Positions 37,606-47,649 of a DNA stretch of 64,000 bases are shown here, piece by piece (the first letter of the stretch is position 1; each line of letters begins with the position of its first letter). The translations under genes and the position numbers were made by a program. This stretch comes from Pleurodeles waltl (lineage: Eukaryota > Chordata > Amphibia > Caudata > Salamandridae). The stretch spans positions 844,267,978 through 844,331,977 of the forward strand of contig NC_090437.1 of the NCBI RefSeq assembly GCF_031143425.1, in the 5' to 3' direction. The notes under the pieces are model-generated. The model had not been told where the DNA came from, made no database searches, and worked only from the letters and a program-made list of their open reading frames with translations.

Positions 37606-37990
37606 AAACTCTTTCCTAAATTGTATCACCTTCAGGGCACAACTGGAAATATGGGGACACTCTTCCAGATCCTGGGTGTATAGATGTAAAGGAGTGCTGT
37701 CTTTTTTTTAAATACTTCTTAGACCGCTGTCGGATGGTATCCTGGCTGCAGGTGTGCCAATATCCACCAGAGATGGTGTGCTTGATTGCAGGATAGGTGG
37801 GGATGCTGACTGTTATAGCTTTGTAAATGGCACAGGTAGTTTTGAAGATGGTGAAGGCTGTCAAGGGGAGCCAAAGGAGATCCATAAGGATATGGGTGAT
37901 GTGATCAAATTTCTTTAGGCCCTGGATGACTTTGTTCTTTGGAAACTTCACTTTATTCCTATTTCTTTCCAATTCTAATTTCATCATTCA
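37606..37990 (-). pseudogene. 3' end of a LINE (L2/CR1-like) reverse transcriptase
   Basis: The minus-strand reading contains LKKFDHITHILMDLLWLPLT, followed by FKTTCAIYKAI. This resembles the pattern near the C-terminus of L2/CR1-type LINE reverse transcriptases, where a DHITP...LHWLPV segment precedes a helical region. Further on, in a shifted frame, QFRKEFKIHLFKE and a TAG stop resemble the usual ending of those proteins. At least one frameshift and a stop lie near 37620. Only the last ~120 codons are present; the rest, including the YxDD core, is absent upstream, as is common for 5'-truncated LINE copies. The family-level call is tentative. Confidence 0.5.
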
Positions 37991-38880
37991 CTACTACTTC
38001 CCCTTTTCACTCTCTGGTTCACTCTTGCCTTATGTCTAGCTGGTGGTGCTTGAGTGTATCAGAAACATATGCCAGTCTAGCTGCTATTTCAGCTTACATA
38101 GGTTCTTGTAACAATAGTACTATAATATACATATGAAGTGAGATATGTTTCAATTGTGATGCACACACTTTGTTGCCTTCACTGTATGCCTGCTGTCCAG
38201 TCTACTCACTGCCTGTATCTGTAGGACTCTGGCACTACCTTAATTGCTGGTGTTGTGGACTAAACTACTGAATGCATGCTTTAGTGCACATGGCATATAC
38301 CGTCTTACGGGGTCCTACTCACCATGGCCCCTATTTTCACATGATGCATCACCTTTCTCTCTCTGGCCTTGATTTCTGAACCTTAAGTCTCTTTAGCTAC
38401 TTCTAGGACAAAAAAATGTTTTCTCTGCCCAGACTATACCTAGGAAACTTCCCATTTCCTATATATCTCATCCCTGCATGTGTAAGCAGAAAAGGGATCC
38501 TCACTTCCTCAGATATGTTCTAGGGCCAGTCAATCTGAATTCTCCATTTATAGATAAGATTGATGTTGAGGGGGGTACAGATGCAATGCATTCATCACAG
38601 GTCTTAATGATATAATTATAACATAAAATATTGTTTTAAATTAATGTCTCAATCCACTTGAGTTACATTTATGCACTTTGAGTGAGCTCACTTGTGCATT
38701 GCCTTCTGAGTGGCTTTATAATTACAAAATGATAATGCATGTTGAATATTAATGACGCAAACATTCAGCAGCTTACATAGTATTTATGCTGTGGATAGCC
38801 AAAAATGGTCAACAATACTTGATGATCTTCAGAAGTTAGAAAGGTTTTAAACAGAGGAACATGTGGAAATGTTCACAAGC
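37991..38880. other. Anonymous intergenic sequence
   Basis: About 0.9 kb of AT-rich DNA between the LINE fragment and the truncated 3' edge of the next retrotransposon. No LTR corresponding to that element was found here. Confidence 0.55.
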
Positions 38881-38898
38881 GCACACCGCTGTTAAACT

Positions 38899-39300
38899 TT
38901 ATTTTTCAGGTTGTGAATAAGCATGTTCAGCCTGGGACAAACTTCTGCTTGCACAGGTCAAAATACGTCTTCTAACATTTGGTTCTCCGCTGTGCTGTGC
39001 AATGATAGCGCTTAACCAGACTGAACTACCGTCAACAACAATCTCTATATTTAGCTTTGGCTCGAAATATGCCATTTCAGTAGTGTTTTCAATAGATTCT
39101 GTGATTTTCTTAAACCATTGCTCGCATTCATGTGGCCAGTGGAATGAAACTTTTTTTTTCATCAACTTTCTCAAGTAAGCACTCACAGTAGCGAAGTGTT
39201 GTAGATATCTGGAACACTAACTGGCCATGCCAAGGAATGAACATAACATGGAAACATCTTGTGGGGACTGACAGTTGACAATGCTGTACTTTGGCTGGAT
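38899..39300 (-). pseudogene. Reverse transcriptase C-terminus / RNase H fragment of the Ty3/gypsy element
   Basis: Minus-strand reading with SMLCSFLGMAS, then SAYLRKLMKKKVSFHWPHEC, then a segment with EIVVDGSSVWLSAIIAQHS and ILTCASRSLSQAEHAYSQPEK. This is the connection and start of RNase H typical of Ty3/gypsy Pol, including the Asp of the VVD motif. A stop interrupts MAS near 39218, and an in-frame stop ends it at 38899. The fingers/palm part with the catalytic YxDD is missing: sequence just downstream of the protease linker (HELGKL) joins directly to the thumb-like region near 39300, so an internal deletion removed the catalytic core. Confidence 0.75.
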
Positions 39301-39660
39301 CTTAAGTGGGCAGTTTCCCTAATTCATGAAATAATGATGGAAAACAACTTACTATTTCATGATGAGCATTCATATTGTAGTTTTCTGATATCAGTCTCAT
39401 ATCAGCAGCTGTGCTGAGGCGGAGTAAACAGCCACTTGATGCCGTACGTTGAAGAACATGGATGGGCACTTGCACTTTGGTTTTCCTGTGTTTCATATTC
39501 ACTACGAATTAACCATTACTTTTCAAGGGTGTTGATGCAGCCCATGTGTACACTTTGGTTTTCAATGGTGGCGGTTTAGTAATGGGGATAGTTAATTATA
39601 TTTCTCCTCAGGCATATTTATTGATGCGCCACTATCAATTATTGAGCAACCATTTATTTT
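39301..39660 (-). pseudogene. Protease fragment of the Ty3/gypsy element
   Basis: In the minus-strand reading near 39640-39595 the motif IIDSGAS appears in a context typical of retropepsin (Asp-Ser-Gly instead of the more common Asp-Thr-Gly). Further on, a linker leads to ISENYNMNAHHEIVS and FHELGKL, which resembles the protease-to-reverse-transcriptase junction in gypsy elements. Frameshifts and AT-rich decay prevent a continuous frame. Confidence 0.6.
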
Positions 39661-39849
39661 CAGTGTAATCTTCAGACAATGTTTGAATAACTTGGGTGAT
39701 TTTTCATGTCACATTTTTACAGGTATTTTTCATTCACATGCAGCCAGTCCAAGGTGTGTACATTTTTCTGAGTTGAACATCGACATTGCACAATCATGTT
39801 CTTCACTTTCACTTGATATTGACACTAAATAACTTTTCAATGATGATTT

Positions 39850-40773
39850 CAATGACGATCAGCTTTGTTTGGTGTCAATTTGTCTCAGCTGATGTTGCTG
39901 CTTTGCTTTGTGGGTGTGAATAAAGTTGAGTGTTGCTTATGGAACTTTAATTCGGGAATTTTGTCTTCCTGCTGGGATGCACTAATTGTTTCCTTCACCT
40001 TAAAAACCATAGCAAAATGGTTCTCTTTGCCACATCTTTTGTATATTTGTCCAGTGAAAGGGCATTTACCTTTGGGTGGAACAGACAATCAACATCTGAA
40101 CCACAACTCTGTTTCTGTGGAGATTTCACCTTGTGTCCTTCATCTTTGTGTTTCTGCTTGCTTTTCATACTTACGACTGATTCACTTTGCAAACCTCGGG
40201 CCTCCATGGCAGCAGCACACCCTTCAGCATTGGCAGCCATGAGAACTTGCTCCAGACTATGAGTTTCTCTCAGCATTTGCCTTCTGAATGAATCTGACTG
40301 GCACCTGTCAATAACTCTGAGACGTATCGCTTCTTCATTATTAAATTAATTGAATCTGCAGTGTTTTATGAAAGTATATGGTCTCTCAACAAATTCAGCT
40401 ATGGTTTCACCAACTCTTTGTAATTTTTGGCTGAAAATGTATATCTTGTAATCTACATTCGGCATTGGATTGAACTTGAGATTCAAGGTTCTTTAATTTG
40501 ACAGTATGTAACTTCACCAACTCAGTGCATTGTCTTTATGACTTTTACGTAATCACCAGCAAGATTATTTAGGTATTTGGTAATCTCTATGTTATCTCTT
40601 TCTTCTAACACACCAATGAAATCAACAAATGTCTCTATGCAAGCAGTCCATCTATTACCAATATTTAGCTTTTTGGCTGTATCGAAGGGTGATGGTGGTT
40701 TCAGGAAGGCAGCAGTGCTATAATTGTTCACAGTACTAACTGACACCGTGACTGGAGCTCTCTCCGACTCCAT
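39850..40773 (-). pseudogene. Gag of the Ty3/gypsy element
   Basis: Starts at the ATG at 40773 and runs with PPSPFDTAKKLNIGNRW and FVDFIGVLEERDNIEI, the N-terminal Gag pattern of many animal gypsy elements. The nucleocapsid end lies near 40090-39990 and contains YKRCGKENHFAMVF, a degraded zinc knuckle in which the Cys and His spacing is recognisable but the last Cys is lost. The frame breaks several times between 40520 and 40090. It would have formed the particle shell and packaged RNA. Confidence 0.7.
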
Positions 40774-41048
40774 CTGTCAGGATGAGGCATCTGTTCCATT
40801 CATACCATCAGCCTGGCCCTGTGATGTGCTGGCCTTGGGGTCACCTTTTATGCCTGTGGGGAAATGTGATCTCTTTCTTGGCCTTCATTGGAATAACTGC
40901 TTTCTACTGGGCCTCTCATTGCTGCAGGTATGGATGGCTCGTTAAGCACAACCCCAGGCATTTCTCTTGGGGCCACCTTGGGCAGCAGTATGATGACTCT
41001 CTTTAATTGGTTCCTGTAAGCAGGTAACTTTTCCTTGTATGTGATTTG

Positions 41049-41687
41049 GGGCCAGATGTATCAAAAAAACAAATTCTTAAAATTCGTAAACGCTATTACC
41101 GAATCGCAAATAGAAAATGCGACTCCATTCAACCCTATGGGTCTGTAGGCCCATAGGTGCAAATGGTTTTGCATTTCCCAATTTTCAAATTCCAGTTAGG
41201 AATTCACAAATTAGGAAATGCAAACCTCAGGGTGCTGGGAGCCTAAGGCCCCCTCTGATGGACCCCCAAAAAATATTTGCAGACATGTGAGGCACACACA
41301 TGCCTTAGGGGTATGTGTGCAATAAATGTTAATTTTAAAAATGCATTTATAATGCATTTTTGAAATTTGCACATGCTTACCACCAAATTGGATTTGGTGG
41401 TTATTGCATTTCCTAAATGCCCAATTTGCATTTAGGAAATGCTTGATACATGTTCTTTGGAAATCGCAAATAGGGATTCTCTATTTGCGATTTCCTATTT
41501 AGTGAATCGCTATTTGCGGTTCTCTAAATGGGGTCGCAATTTTAAGGAATCCCTATTTTAGCGATTCCTTAAAATTGCACTGCGAATGCTTTTCATACAT
41601 TGTGAAAGGCATTTTTGCATTCGCAAACGGGCAAATTTTGCGATTTGCACCGTTTGCGAATGCAAAAATGTATGATACATGTGGCCC
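41049..41687. mobile_element. 639-bp MITE inside the gypsy leader
   Basis: Termini GGGCCAGATGTATCA and TGATACATGTGGCCC are near-perfect inverted repeats. The flanking triplet is TTG on both sides (41046-41048 and 41688-41690), a 3-bp target duplication. The interior consists of stem-like segments built from words such as AAATCGCAAATAG and CGCAAACGG, without coding capacity. The TSD length fits PIF/Harbinger. Confidence 0.88.
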
Positions 41688-42105
41688 TTGGTTCTTTTTC
41701 AGGCGTTCTTTTACACTTTTTACACCTGGTTGAGCTCTTCCTCACAGCGCTTCTGATTGCAGCATTACTGTGTAATTTGCTGTTGCTATTTGTTGCCCTT
41801 TTAAAACCTGGTTGTATCCGCCTTCAACAGTAATGCTCCATATACTGTATAGCTTTACCTTGCACAGTAGCGCAGTACCATTCTGTGTGGCCTTGCTAGT
41901 GTTTTTTTTTACCAGTGAAGAGTAGACTTCTCAGTGAAGCTTTATCTTCAAACGCTTCAGACCAGTTGGAGATGCGTTTTGACTCCACATACGCCAAACA
42001 GCGATTTTCAGCACTTTGACAAAGGTACACGTGGCACGCACAAGCAGTTTGCTTGGACCACAGCAAACTCTCTAGGAGAGCCCTGCCGAACTTCGGATTA
42101 CTTTT

Positions 42106-42122
42106 CCCGTATCTCATCGCCA
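42106..42122 (-). other. Candidate primer-binding site of the gypsy element
   Basis: Immediately after the 5' LTR end (CTACA, minus strand) come AC and then TGGCGATGAGATACGGG. LTR elements usually have a TGG-initial primer site within a few bases of the LTR. The tRNA was not identified. Confidence 0.5.
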
Positions 42123-42124
42123 GT

Positions 42125-43236
42125 TGTAGCATCCTCCTCAGCCTTGGTACCCTCTAATGAATATGCCACACACTGAGGTATGTATTTCGGCCCGTATTTA
42201 TACTTTTTGACGCTAAACTGCGCTAACGCAGTTTAGCGTCAAAAAGTTTTGCGCCGGCTAACGCCATTCTGAAGCGCCATGCGGGCGCCGTATTTATTGA
42301 ATGTGGTTAGCCGGCGCTAGCAGACTGGCGCTGCCTGGTGTGTGTGGAAAAAAACCACGTACACCAGGCAGCGCCGGCGTTGGGGAAAATGGCGTTAGGG
42401 CGTCTTAAAATGGTGCAAGTCAGGTTGACGCCAAAAAATCGCCTCCACCCGATTTGCGCCATTTTTAACGACGCCCAGACGCCATTTACATGACTCCTGT
42501 CTTAGTAAAGACAAGAGTCATGCCCCCTTGCCCAATGGCCATGCCCAGGGGACTTATGTCCCCTGGGCATGGTCATTGGGCATTGAGGCATGTATGCCAA
42601 AAAAATATATAAAAAAAATAAAAAATTATACTTACCTGAACTTACCTGAATGTCCCTGGGATGGGTCCCTCCATCCTTGGGTGTCCTCCTGGGGTGGGCA
42701 AGGGTGGCAGGGGGGGTCCCTGGGGGCATGGGAGGGCAGCTGTGGGCTCATTTTGAGCACACAGGTCCCTTAACGCCTGCCCTGACCCAGGCGCTAAAAT
42801 CCGGTGCAAATGCGGGGTTTTTTGCCCCGCCCACTCCCGGGCGTGATTTTTGCCCGGGAGTATAAATACGACGCATTTGCGTCGCAGTCATTTTTTTAGA
42901 CGGGAACGCCTACCTTGCATCTCATTAACGCAAGGAAGGCGTTCACGCAAAAAAATGACGCTCTTTCCTCATACTTTGGCGCTAGACGCGTCTAACGCCA
43001 AAGTATCAATATGGCGTTAGTTTTGCGCCAAATTTGCGTCGAAAAAAATTACGCAAATTCGGCACAAACCGATTATAAAAATGCCCCTTCATGTCTTTAT
43101 ACCTTTGTTGTGTAACTGCAAACTCAACATTCTAAACCTGCCTTCACTTCACCACGTTCTAACACTTATGTCATCATTCTATGGAGTCGTTCAGGAACCA
43201 AGAGGAATCCTTCATACACACTCACACGACACTACA
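42125..43236 (-). repeat. 5' LTR of the gypsy element, interrupted by a MITE
   Basis: On the + strand it starts TGTAGCATCCTCC (42125) and ends CACGACACTACA (43236), giving TGTAG/CTACA termini. Removing the MITE (42189-43087) and one copy of its duplication leaves about 210 bp, similar to the 237-242 bp LTRs of the element at 57547-62670. The partner LTR is missing, so the boundary rests on the terminal repeats and the adjacent primer-site-like sequence. Confidence 0.6.
42189..43087. mobile_element. 899-bp MITE inserted in the gypsy LTR
   Basis: The left end GGCCCGTATTTATA and the right end TATAAAAATGCCCC form imperfect 14-bp inverted repeats. TTC flanks both sides (42186-42188 and 43088-43090) as a 3-bp duplication. 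Internally it is a series of hairpins, for example GACGCTAAACTGCG/CGCAGTTTAGCGTC at 42210, a CCAGGCAGCGCC pair at 42330-42375, CATGACTC/GAGTCATG at 42490 and GGGGACTTATGTCCCC at 42548. No coding region is believed here, although it contains a short GC-rich ORF. Confidence 0.85.
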
Positions 43237-43928
43237 GACCCAGCACTCCCTCATGAACATATGACAAATCAGACAGGTTGCTAATGCACTGGTAAGTGAG
43301 CTAATGATAACCAAGGGAGAGGGTGTCAGCAAGAGATTTGATGCCTGGGTGTTTTTTACTGGCATGGCCTGTATTTTTAATTCCAAGCGGCTTAAAAATA
43401 TTTGGAAAATCAGCCAAACCCTGTTTTTCCATACTGAAGCATTTAGTTAAAAGGCAAACATATACAAAAAGAGTGACTGTATTTTCTAGCTTCCTAACTC
43501 ATTTCAGAATGATTTTCAGAGCGCACAGTGAGATCATTTTCTTGTCAAGAAAGAATCATAATAATTTTACAATAATTATTTATCACCTACTAACTCTTGG
43601 TTGTTCAAAAATAGCAAATCATACAGTCCAGTTTTTTTTCTAGGGAAGGCGGAAACTCTAATCAGACAGAAAATGTATTTAATTAAAATCGGATTAATAA
43701 AGAAAATAGGTTGTAGATTCACCTGCAAAGAAACAGAATACAAATTGGAATGCACTTAATGACTTGACATTTCCACATTACAATAACCTAACCTTTACAG
43801 GAATATTGCACAGTGAAGATGAATCTTGTGGTAGACAGTAGACAAAAATGATCTCTAGTAGTGTTATCACTTCCGAAATTACTTCTTCACAATCTAAGGG
43901 GTAAAGAAACTATATTAAGCCAACAATC
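43237..43928. other. Anonymous spacer between two retrotransposons
   Basis: About 0.7 kb of AT-rich sequence with no recognisable ORF or repeat. Confidence 0.6.
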
Positions 43929-44090
43929 ATGGAGATCCAATTATACATACATTTTACATAGGAGCACCTGGATAGCAGTGGTGAAGTGCCCAGAATAACA
44001 AAAACAGCACAGAGTCCAGCACACATCAACAACTTGGGAAACAGAGGCAAAAAGTTTGGGGAGTCCACGCCAAGGATGCCAAGTCTAACA
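43929..44090 (-). repeat. Truncated 3' LTR of the Gmr1-like element
   Basis: The 162 bp up to AAGTCTAACA match the last ~171 bp of the complete LTR (to 51943), e.g. the shared CAACAACTTGGGAAACAGAG versus CAACAACCTGGGAAACAGAG. Similarity stops at 43929, so about 2 kb of this LTR is missing. Confidence 0.85.
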
Positions 44091-44106
44091 CCTGTCCCCC
44101 TTAGCT
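44091..44106 (-). other. Polypurine tract of the Gmr1-like element
   Basis: On the minus strand, AGCTAAGGGGGACAGG directly precedes the LTR start TGTTAGACTTGG. A purine tract here would prime plus-strand DNA synthesis. Confidence 0.75.
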
Positions 44107-44640
44107 GAAAGTGGGAAGCAACTACCCAACCTCATGGGAGTTCTCATCACTAAGGCGGAGGAATCTGGACAGACCATCAGCATTGGAGTGTTCTGTGCCA
44201 GGGCAGTGTTCCACTGTAAAGTATCTCGTGTAGGGAAATGGACCACCTCAACAGTTTTGGATTCTCTCCCCTCATCTGCATTAACCATCTGAGGGGCCTA
44301 TGGTCAGGCTGAACTCAGAAGTGAGTCCCAAACAATTAGGGTCTTATCTTTTTCAGTGCCCAGACCACAGCAAAAGCTTCACGCTCTCTGGAACTCCACC
44401 TACGTTCCCTGTGAAGTAACCTCCTTCTAATGAAGGCTAAATGTTGATGTAGGCCCTCTTCATTAAGCTGTGAGAGTACTGCTCCAATACCATGCTCTGG
44501 GGCATCTGTTTGCACAACAAACTCCTTGGAATGGTCAGGTGCCTTCAGCACAGGCGCTGTGCACATGGCAGCCTTCAGAGCATCAAAAGTGGTATGGCAA
44601 GCCTCTGTCTAGATCACCTTCTTTGGTTGCTTCTTGGAAG
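44107..44640 (-). pseudogene. RNase H domain of the Gmr1-like element
   Basis: The minus-strand frame 44566-44336 contains APVLKAPDHSKEFVVQTDAP, GIGAVLSQLNEEG and REREAFAVVWALKKI, the start of Ty3/gypsy RNase H with its first Asp (VVQTDA). The region below 44336 continues the domain in shifted frames. Comparison with the second copy at 51944-52533, which is more continuous, shows that frameshifts rather than loss of the region break it. It would degrade the RNA strand during reverse transcription. Confidence 0.8.
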
Positions 44641-44645
44641 TCAAC

Positions 44646-45505
44646 TCAGTCAAGGGGGTAACAATGGTGCCATTCCCCTGGACAACCCCCCCTGTAGTAG
44701 CAGGTGAGGCCTAAAAAGGCTCTCACCTCAGTCTGGGTCTTGGGAGGCACCTGACCTAGGATGGTATCAATCATTGGCTGTAGGGGTGCCACTTGGCCAC
44801 TCCCCACCTGGTGTCCCAAATACACCACAGAACCCTGACCTATTTGCCACTTGCTTGCCTTAATAGTGAGGCCTGCTTTTTGCAGAGCCTCCAACACTTT
44901 GCAGAGGTGTTGCAATTGTTCCTCTCATGTGGAACTGAAGACAGCAATGTCATCCTGGTAAGCGGCGCTGAACTCATCCAGCCCCGCCAACACCTGGTTG
45001 ACCAACCTCTGAAAGGTGGCAGGGCATCTTTCATCCCAAATGGCATCACTTTAAATTGAAAGTGCCCACCTGGGGTAGAAAATGCAGACCTCTCCTTGGC
45101 TCCCTCAGTCAAGGCAATCTGCCAATACTCAGATGTTAAATCAAACGTGCTGAGGTATTTGGCAGCTCCCAACTGATTTATGAGCTCATCAGCTTGGGGG
45201 CTGGGGTGCCCGTCAGTCTTACTGAAAGATTTGAGTCCCCGGTAGTCCATGCAGAGCCGGAGTTCTGGAGTGGTACCAGGTGCAGCGGCCTTTGGGACCA
45301 AAATCACAGGGCTGGCCCAAGGACTGCTGGAATGTTCAATAACCCCTAGGTTGGATACCTCCTCCTTGATGCTAGCCCTGACCTTGTCAGTCACCCTATA
45401 AACCTTTTGTTTAATGGGTGTACTGTCGCCAGTGTCCACATCATGTGTGCACAAGTGTGTGACCCCTGAGATCAAGGAGCACACTGAGGCGAACTGTCCC
45501 AGCAC
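44646..45505 (-). pseudogene. Reverse transcriptase of the Gmr1-like element
   Basis: The frame 45505-45040 shows VSNLGVIEHSSSPWASPVIL, RLCMDYRGL, STFDLTSEYWQIAL and FKVMPFGMKDA, which are Ty3/gypsy motifs with the first catalytic Asp (TFDLTSEYWQI). A one-base frameshift near 45028 moves the following part to another frame, where YQDD, the catalytic pair, lies at 44960-44949, soon followed by a TGA. The thumb/connection (KASKWQIGQGSVVYLGHQVG, TQTEVRAFLGLTCYYR) lies at 44915-44690. All polymerase motifs are visible, but the protein is split. It sits downstream of integrase, unlike in ordinary Ty3/gypsy elements. Confidence 0.87.
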
Positions 45506-45685
45506 CTGGCGACAGTCGCTCTGATGCTCTGCAGTCAGGTAGGGGGAGAAGGTTCACTCCCTCCACAGACCCATAATTCTCTCCTGCAGACAGGAGGTCA
45601 GAAAGAGGCTCACTCTCCTCCTCCACCCTGTCCTCTGTTGCTAGGAGCATGGACAATTCATTCATTCATGGACAATTCAGTCTGC

Positions 45686-46996
45686 TCAAAGTGTGGCTTG
45701 AGCTCGACAGCTCACCCTGTGCTGGACCCTCAAAGCGTTTCTGGGAGTCTGCAAGTCCACCAGGTAGGTGACTTCACTGTTGGACTCCACCACCTCAAAT
45801 GGCCCAGTCCATTTGTCCTTGAGTGCTTTAGGCTGCACTGGTGCCAGCACCCACACTTTCTGACAAGGTTGTAACTCAACCAGAGTGGCATTCTGGTCAT
45901 ACCAGCGTTTCATATCCTCATGGCTTGCTTCTAGGTTCTCCTGTGTGAGACCCCTGAAGCGGGCAGTTTGGTTTCTCAGAGCCAGCATGTAACTGACAAC
46001 ATCCTGGGGGTGTTTACTAGGAGCTTTTTCCAAAGCCTCCTTTACCACACTTAATGGTTCCCTCACAGACTGGCCATAGATCAGCTCAAAAGGACTAAAG
46101 CCAAGTCCTATTTCAGGCACCTCCCTGTAAGCAAACAGAAGACATGGCAAGAGTACTTCCAACTTACGCCTCAAGGGCTCTGACAGGCCCATGATCATGC
46201 CTTTAAAGGTGCGGTTGAATCTCTCAACCAGACCATTGCTTTGGGGGTGGCAAGGTGTGGTGACCTTGTAGGTTACTTCACACACCTTCCACAGAGACTT
46301 CATATACGTTGATATGAAGTTGGTACCCCTAGCGGACACCACTTCCTTGGGGAACCCCATGCAGGTAAAAACTCCCATCAAAGCACGGCCCACCACAGGG
46401 GCAGTGATTGATCTTAAAGGAATGGCTTCCGGGTACGGGGTGACATGGTACACCAAGACCAGGATAAACCTGTTGCCCATGGCCGTCTTGGGATCCAGAG
46501 GCCCCGTAATGTCAATACCAACCCTTTTAAAGGGGGTACTGACAACAGGAAAAGGTTGGAGGGGTGCCGTGCATATCCCCCCACTCTTGCCACTTGCCTG
46601 ACAAGTTTGGTAAGACCTACAGCGTGCATCAGAGTGCTTGTGCATTTGGGGCCAATAGAAGTGGGTGACAAGCCTGTCAGAGGTCTTGCCCTGCCCCCAA
46701 TGTCCAACTGAGGGCACGTCATGAGCCAGACCCAGTAGGACGTTCCTAAAGCACCGGGGAACCACCAGCACACGGGCTGACCCAGGCTCAGGCCCCTTTG
46801 GCTCACTATACAGGAAGCCGTCCTCCCCATAGATCAGGTGAGATTCTGGCTCCTCGCCAGCCGCCTGGGCTGCAGCCTGCTGCCGCAACCCCTCTAGAGT
46901 AGGACATGTTTTCTGTGCCTCACAGAATGCCTCCCTGGTGGGTCCTCCTTCCTGCTGCCACTGCAACAGCTCAGGGACCTCCCCCAGTTCAGCCAC
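45686..46996 (-). pseudogene. Integrase of the Gmr1-like element, catalytic Asp lost
   Basis: A 436-codon continuous frame upstream of reverse transcriptase. The N-terminal zinc-binding region (LAHDVPSVGHWGQGKT, FYWPQMHKHSDARCRS, YQTCQ) keeps both His residues, but the first Cys of the CxxC pair reads Tyr. The catalytic core has the first Asp in VGIDITGPL and the Glu in NGLVERFNR. The middle Asp position, in SARGTNFIS, is Ala (codon 46333-46331). The C-terminal part resembles the DNA-binding tail (KRWYDQNATLVELQPCQKVW, KWTGPFEVVE). The frame is long and open, yet this copy should be catalytically dead. It would have inserted the cDNA into chromosomes. Confidence 0.9.
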
Positions 46997-47019
46997 CTGT
47001 TCCCCTGTAGTCTCTGGGG

Positions 47020-47583
47020 CATCACCCTCAGGCTCCGTCTCCTCCCGGACCCTGGGAACACCTGGGGCTGGTTTCCCATGCCTCCTGTCCTTCCCCTTTT
47101 TTGTCTGTCCCCTGGGCCACTGTTTCAGGCTCCAGGGGTTCTTGACTACCCTGAGGGGCTGCCATTGACCTGGTGGATATGCATACCCACCCAGGCAGAC
47201 CCAACATCTCCAAGTGTGACCTGTGTTTCACCTTCTTCCAAGGGGAATTATCCAGGTCATTGCCAAGCAAACAATCTACAGTCATGATTGTACTCACAGC
47301 TACCTTCTGGGAACCTGAGACCCCCACCCCATTCAAAGGGAACCTAAGCCACTCTGCACAGATGCTCTGAGTTGGCCACTGCAACTACTTGGTGAAGTAC
47401 CCTGAGATCTATCTGCTCTTCAGACACCAGGTGACTCCTCACTGTAGTCACACAGGTTCCTGTGTCTCTCAGAGCCTCTACCCTCTGTTCATTGATGGTC
47501 ACCCACTGCCTGTACTTCTTAGTGTTGTCAGGCACTAGGGTTATCTGGACCATCTCACTGTCCCCTAGTGGGACAAGGGTCAT
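47020..47583 (-). pseudogene. Protease region of the Gmr1-like element
   Basis: The frame 47583-47344 contains YRQWVTINEQRVEALRDTGT followed by CVTTV. DTG is the catalytic motif of retroviral-type aspartic proteases. Sequence between 47384 and 47020 continues the linker to integrase in broken frames. It would process the Gag and Pol polyproteins. Confidence 0.72.
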
Positions 47584-47649
47584 CTCAGCTGGCTCTCACC
47601 CACCTGGAACCAACTCCTCCCCAAGCGCTACTCTAGCCAAACCCTGTTG

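Larger units (their letters stand above)
38881..43236 (-). mobile_element. Decayed Ty3/gypsy LTR retrotransposon with two nested MITEs
   Basis: A minus-strand element. Its 5' LTR is 42125-43236 (interrupted), then a leader (interrupted), then gag, protease and a reverse transcriptase/RNase H remnant. The polymerase core is deleted near 39300 and the element is cut off at about 38890, before any integrase or 3' LTR. The LTR ends TGTAG...CTACA and the adjacent ACTGGCGATGAG are very similar to those of the complete element at 57547-62670 (ACTGGTGACGAAGG), which suggests the same clade. Confidence 0.75.

Noticed and set aside
42506..42865. GC-rich ORFs in the 42.2-43.1 kb region
   Set aside because: They fall wholly inside the 899-bp MITE and follow its hairpin arms.
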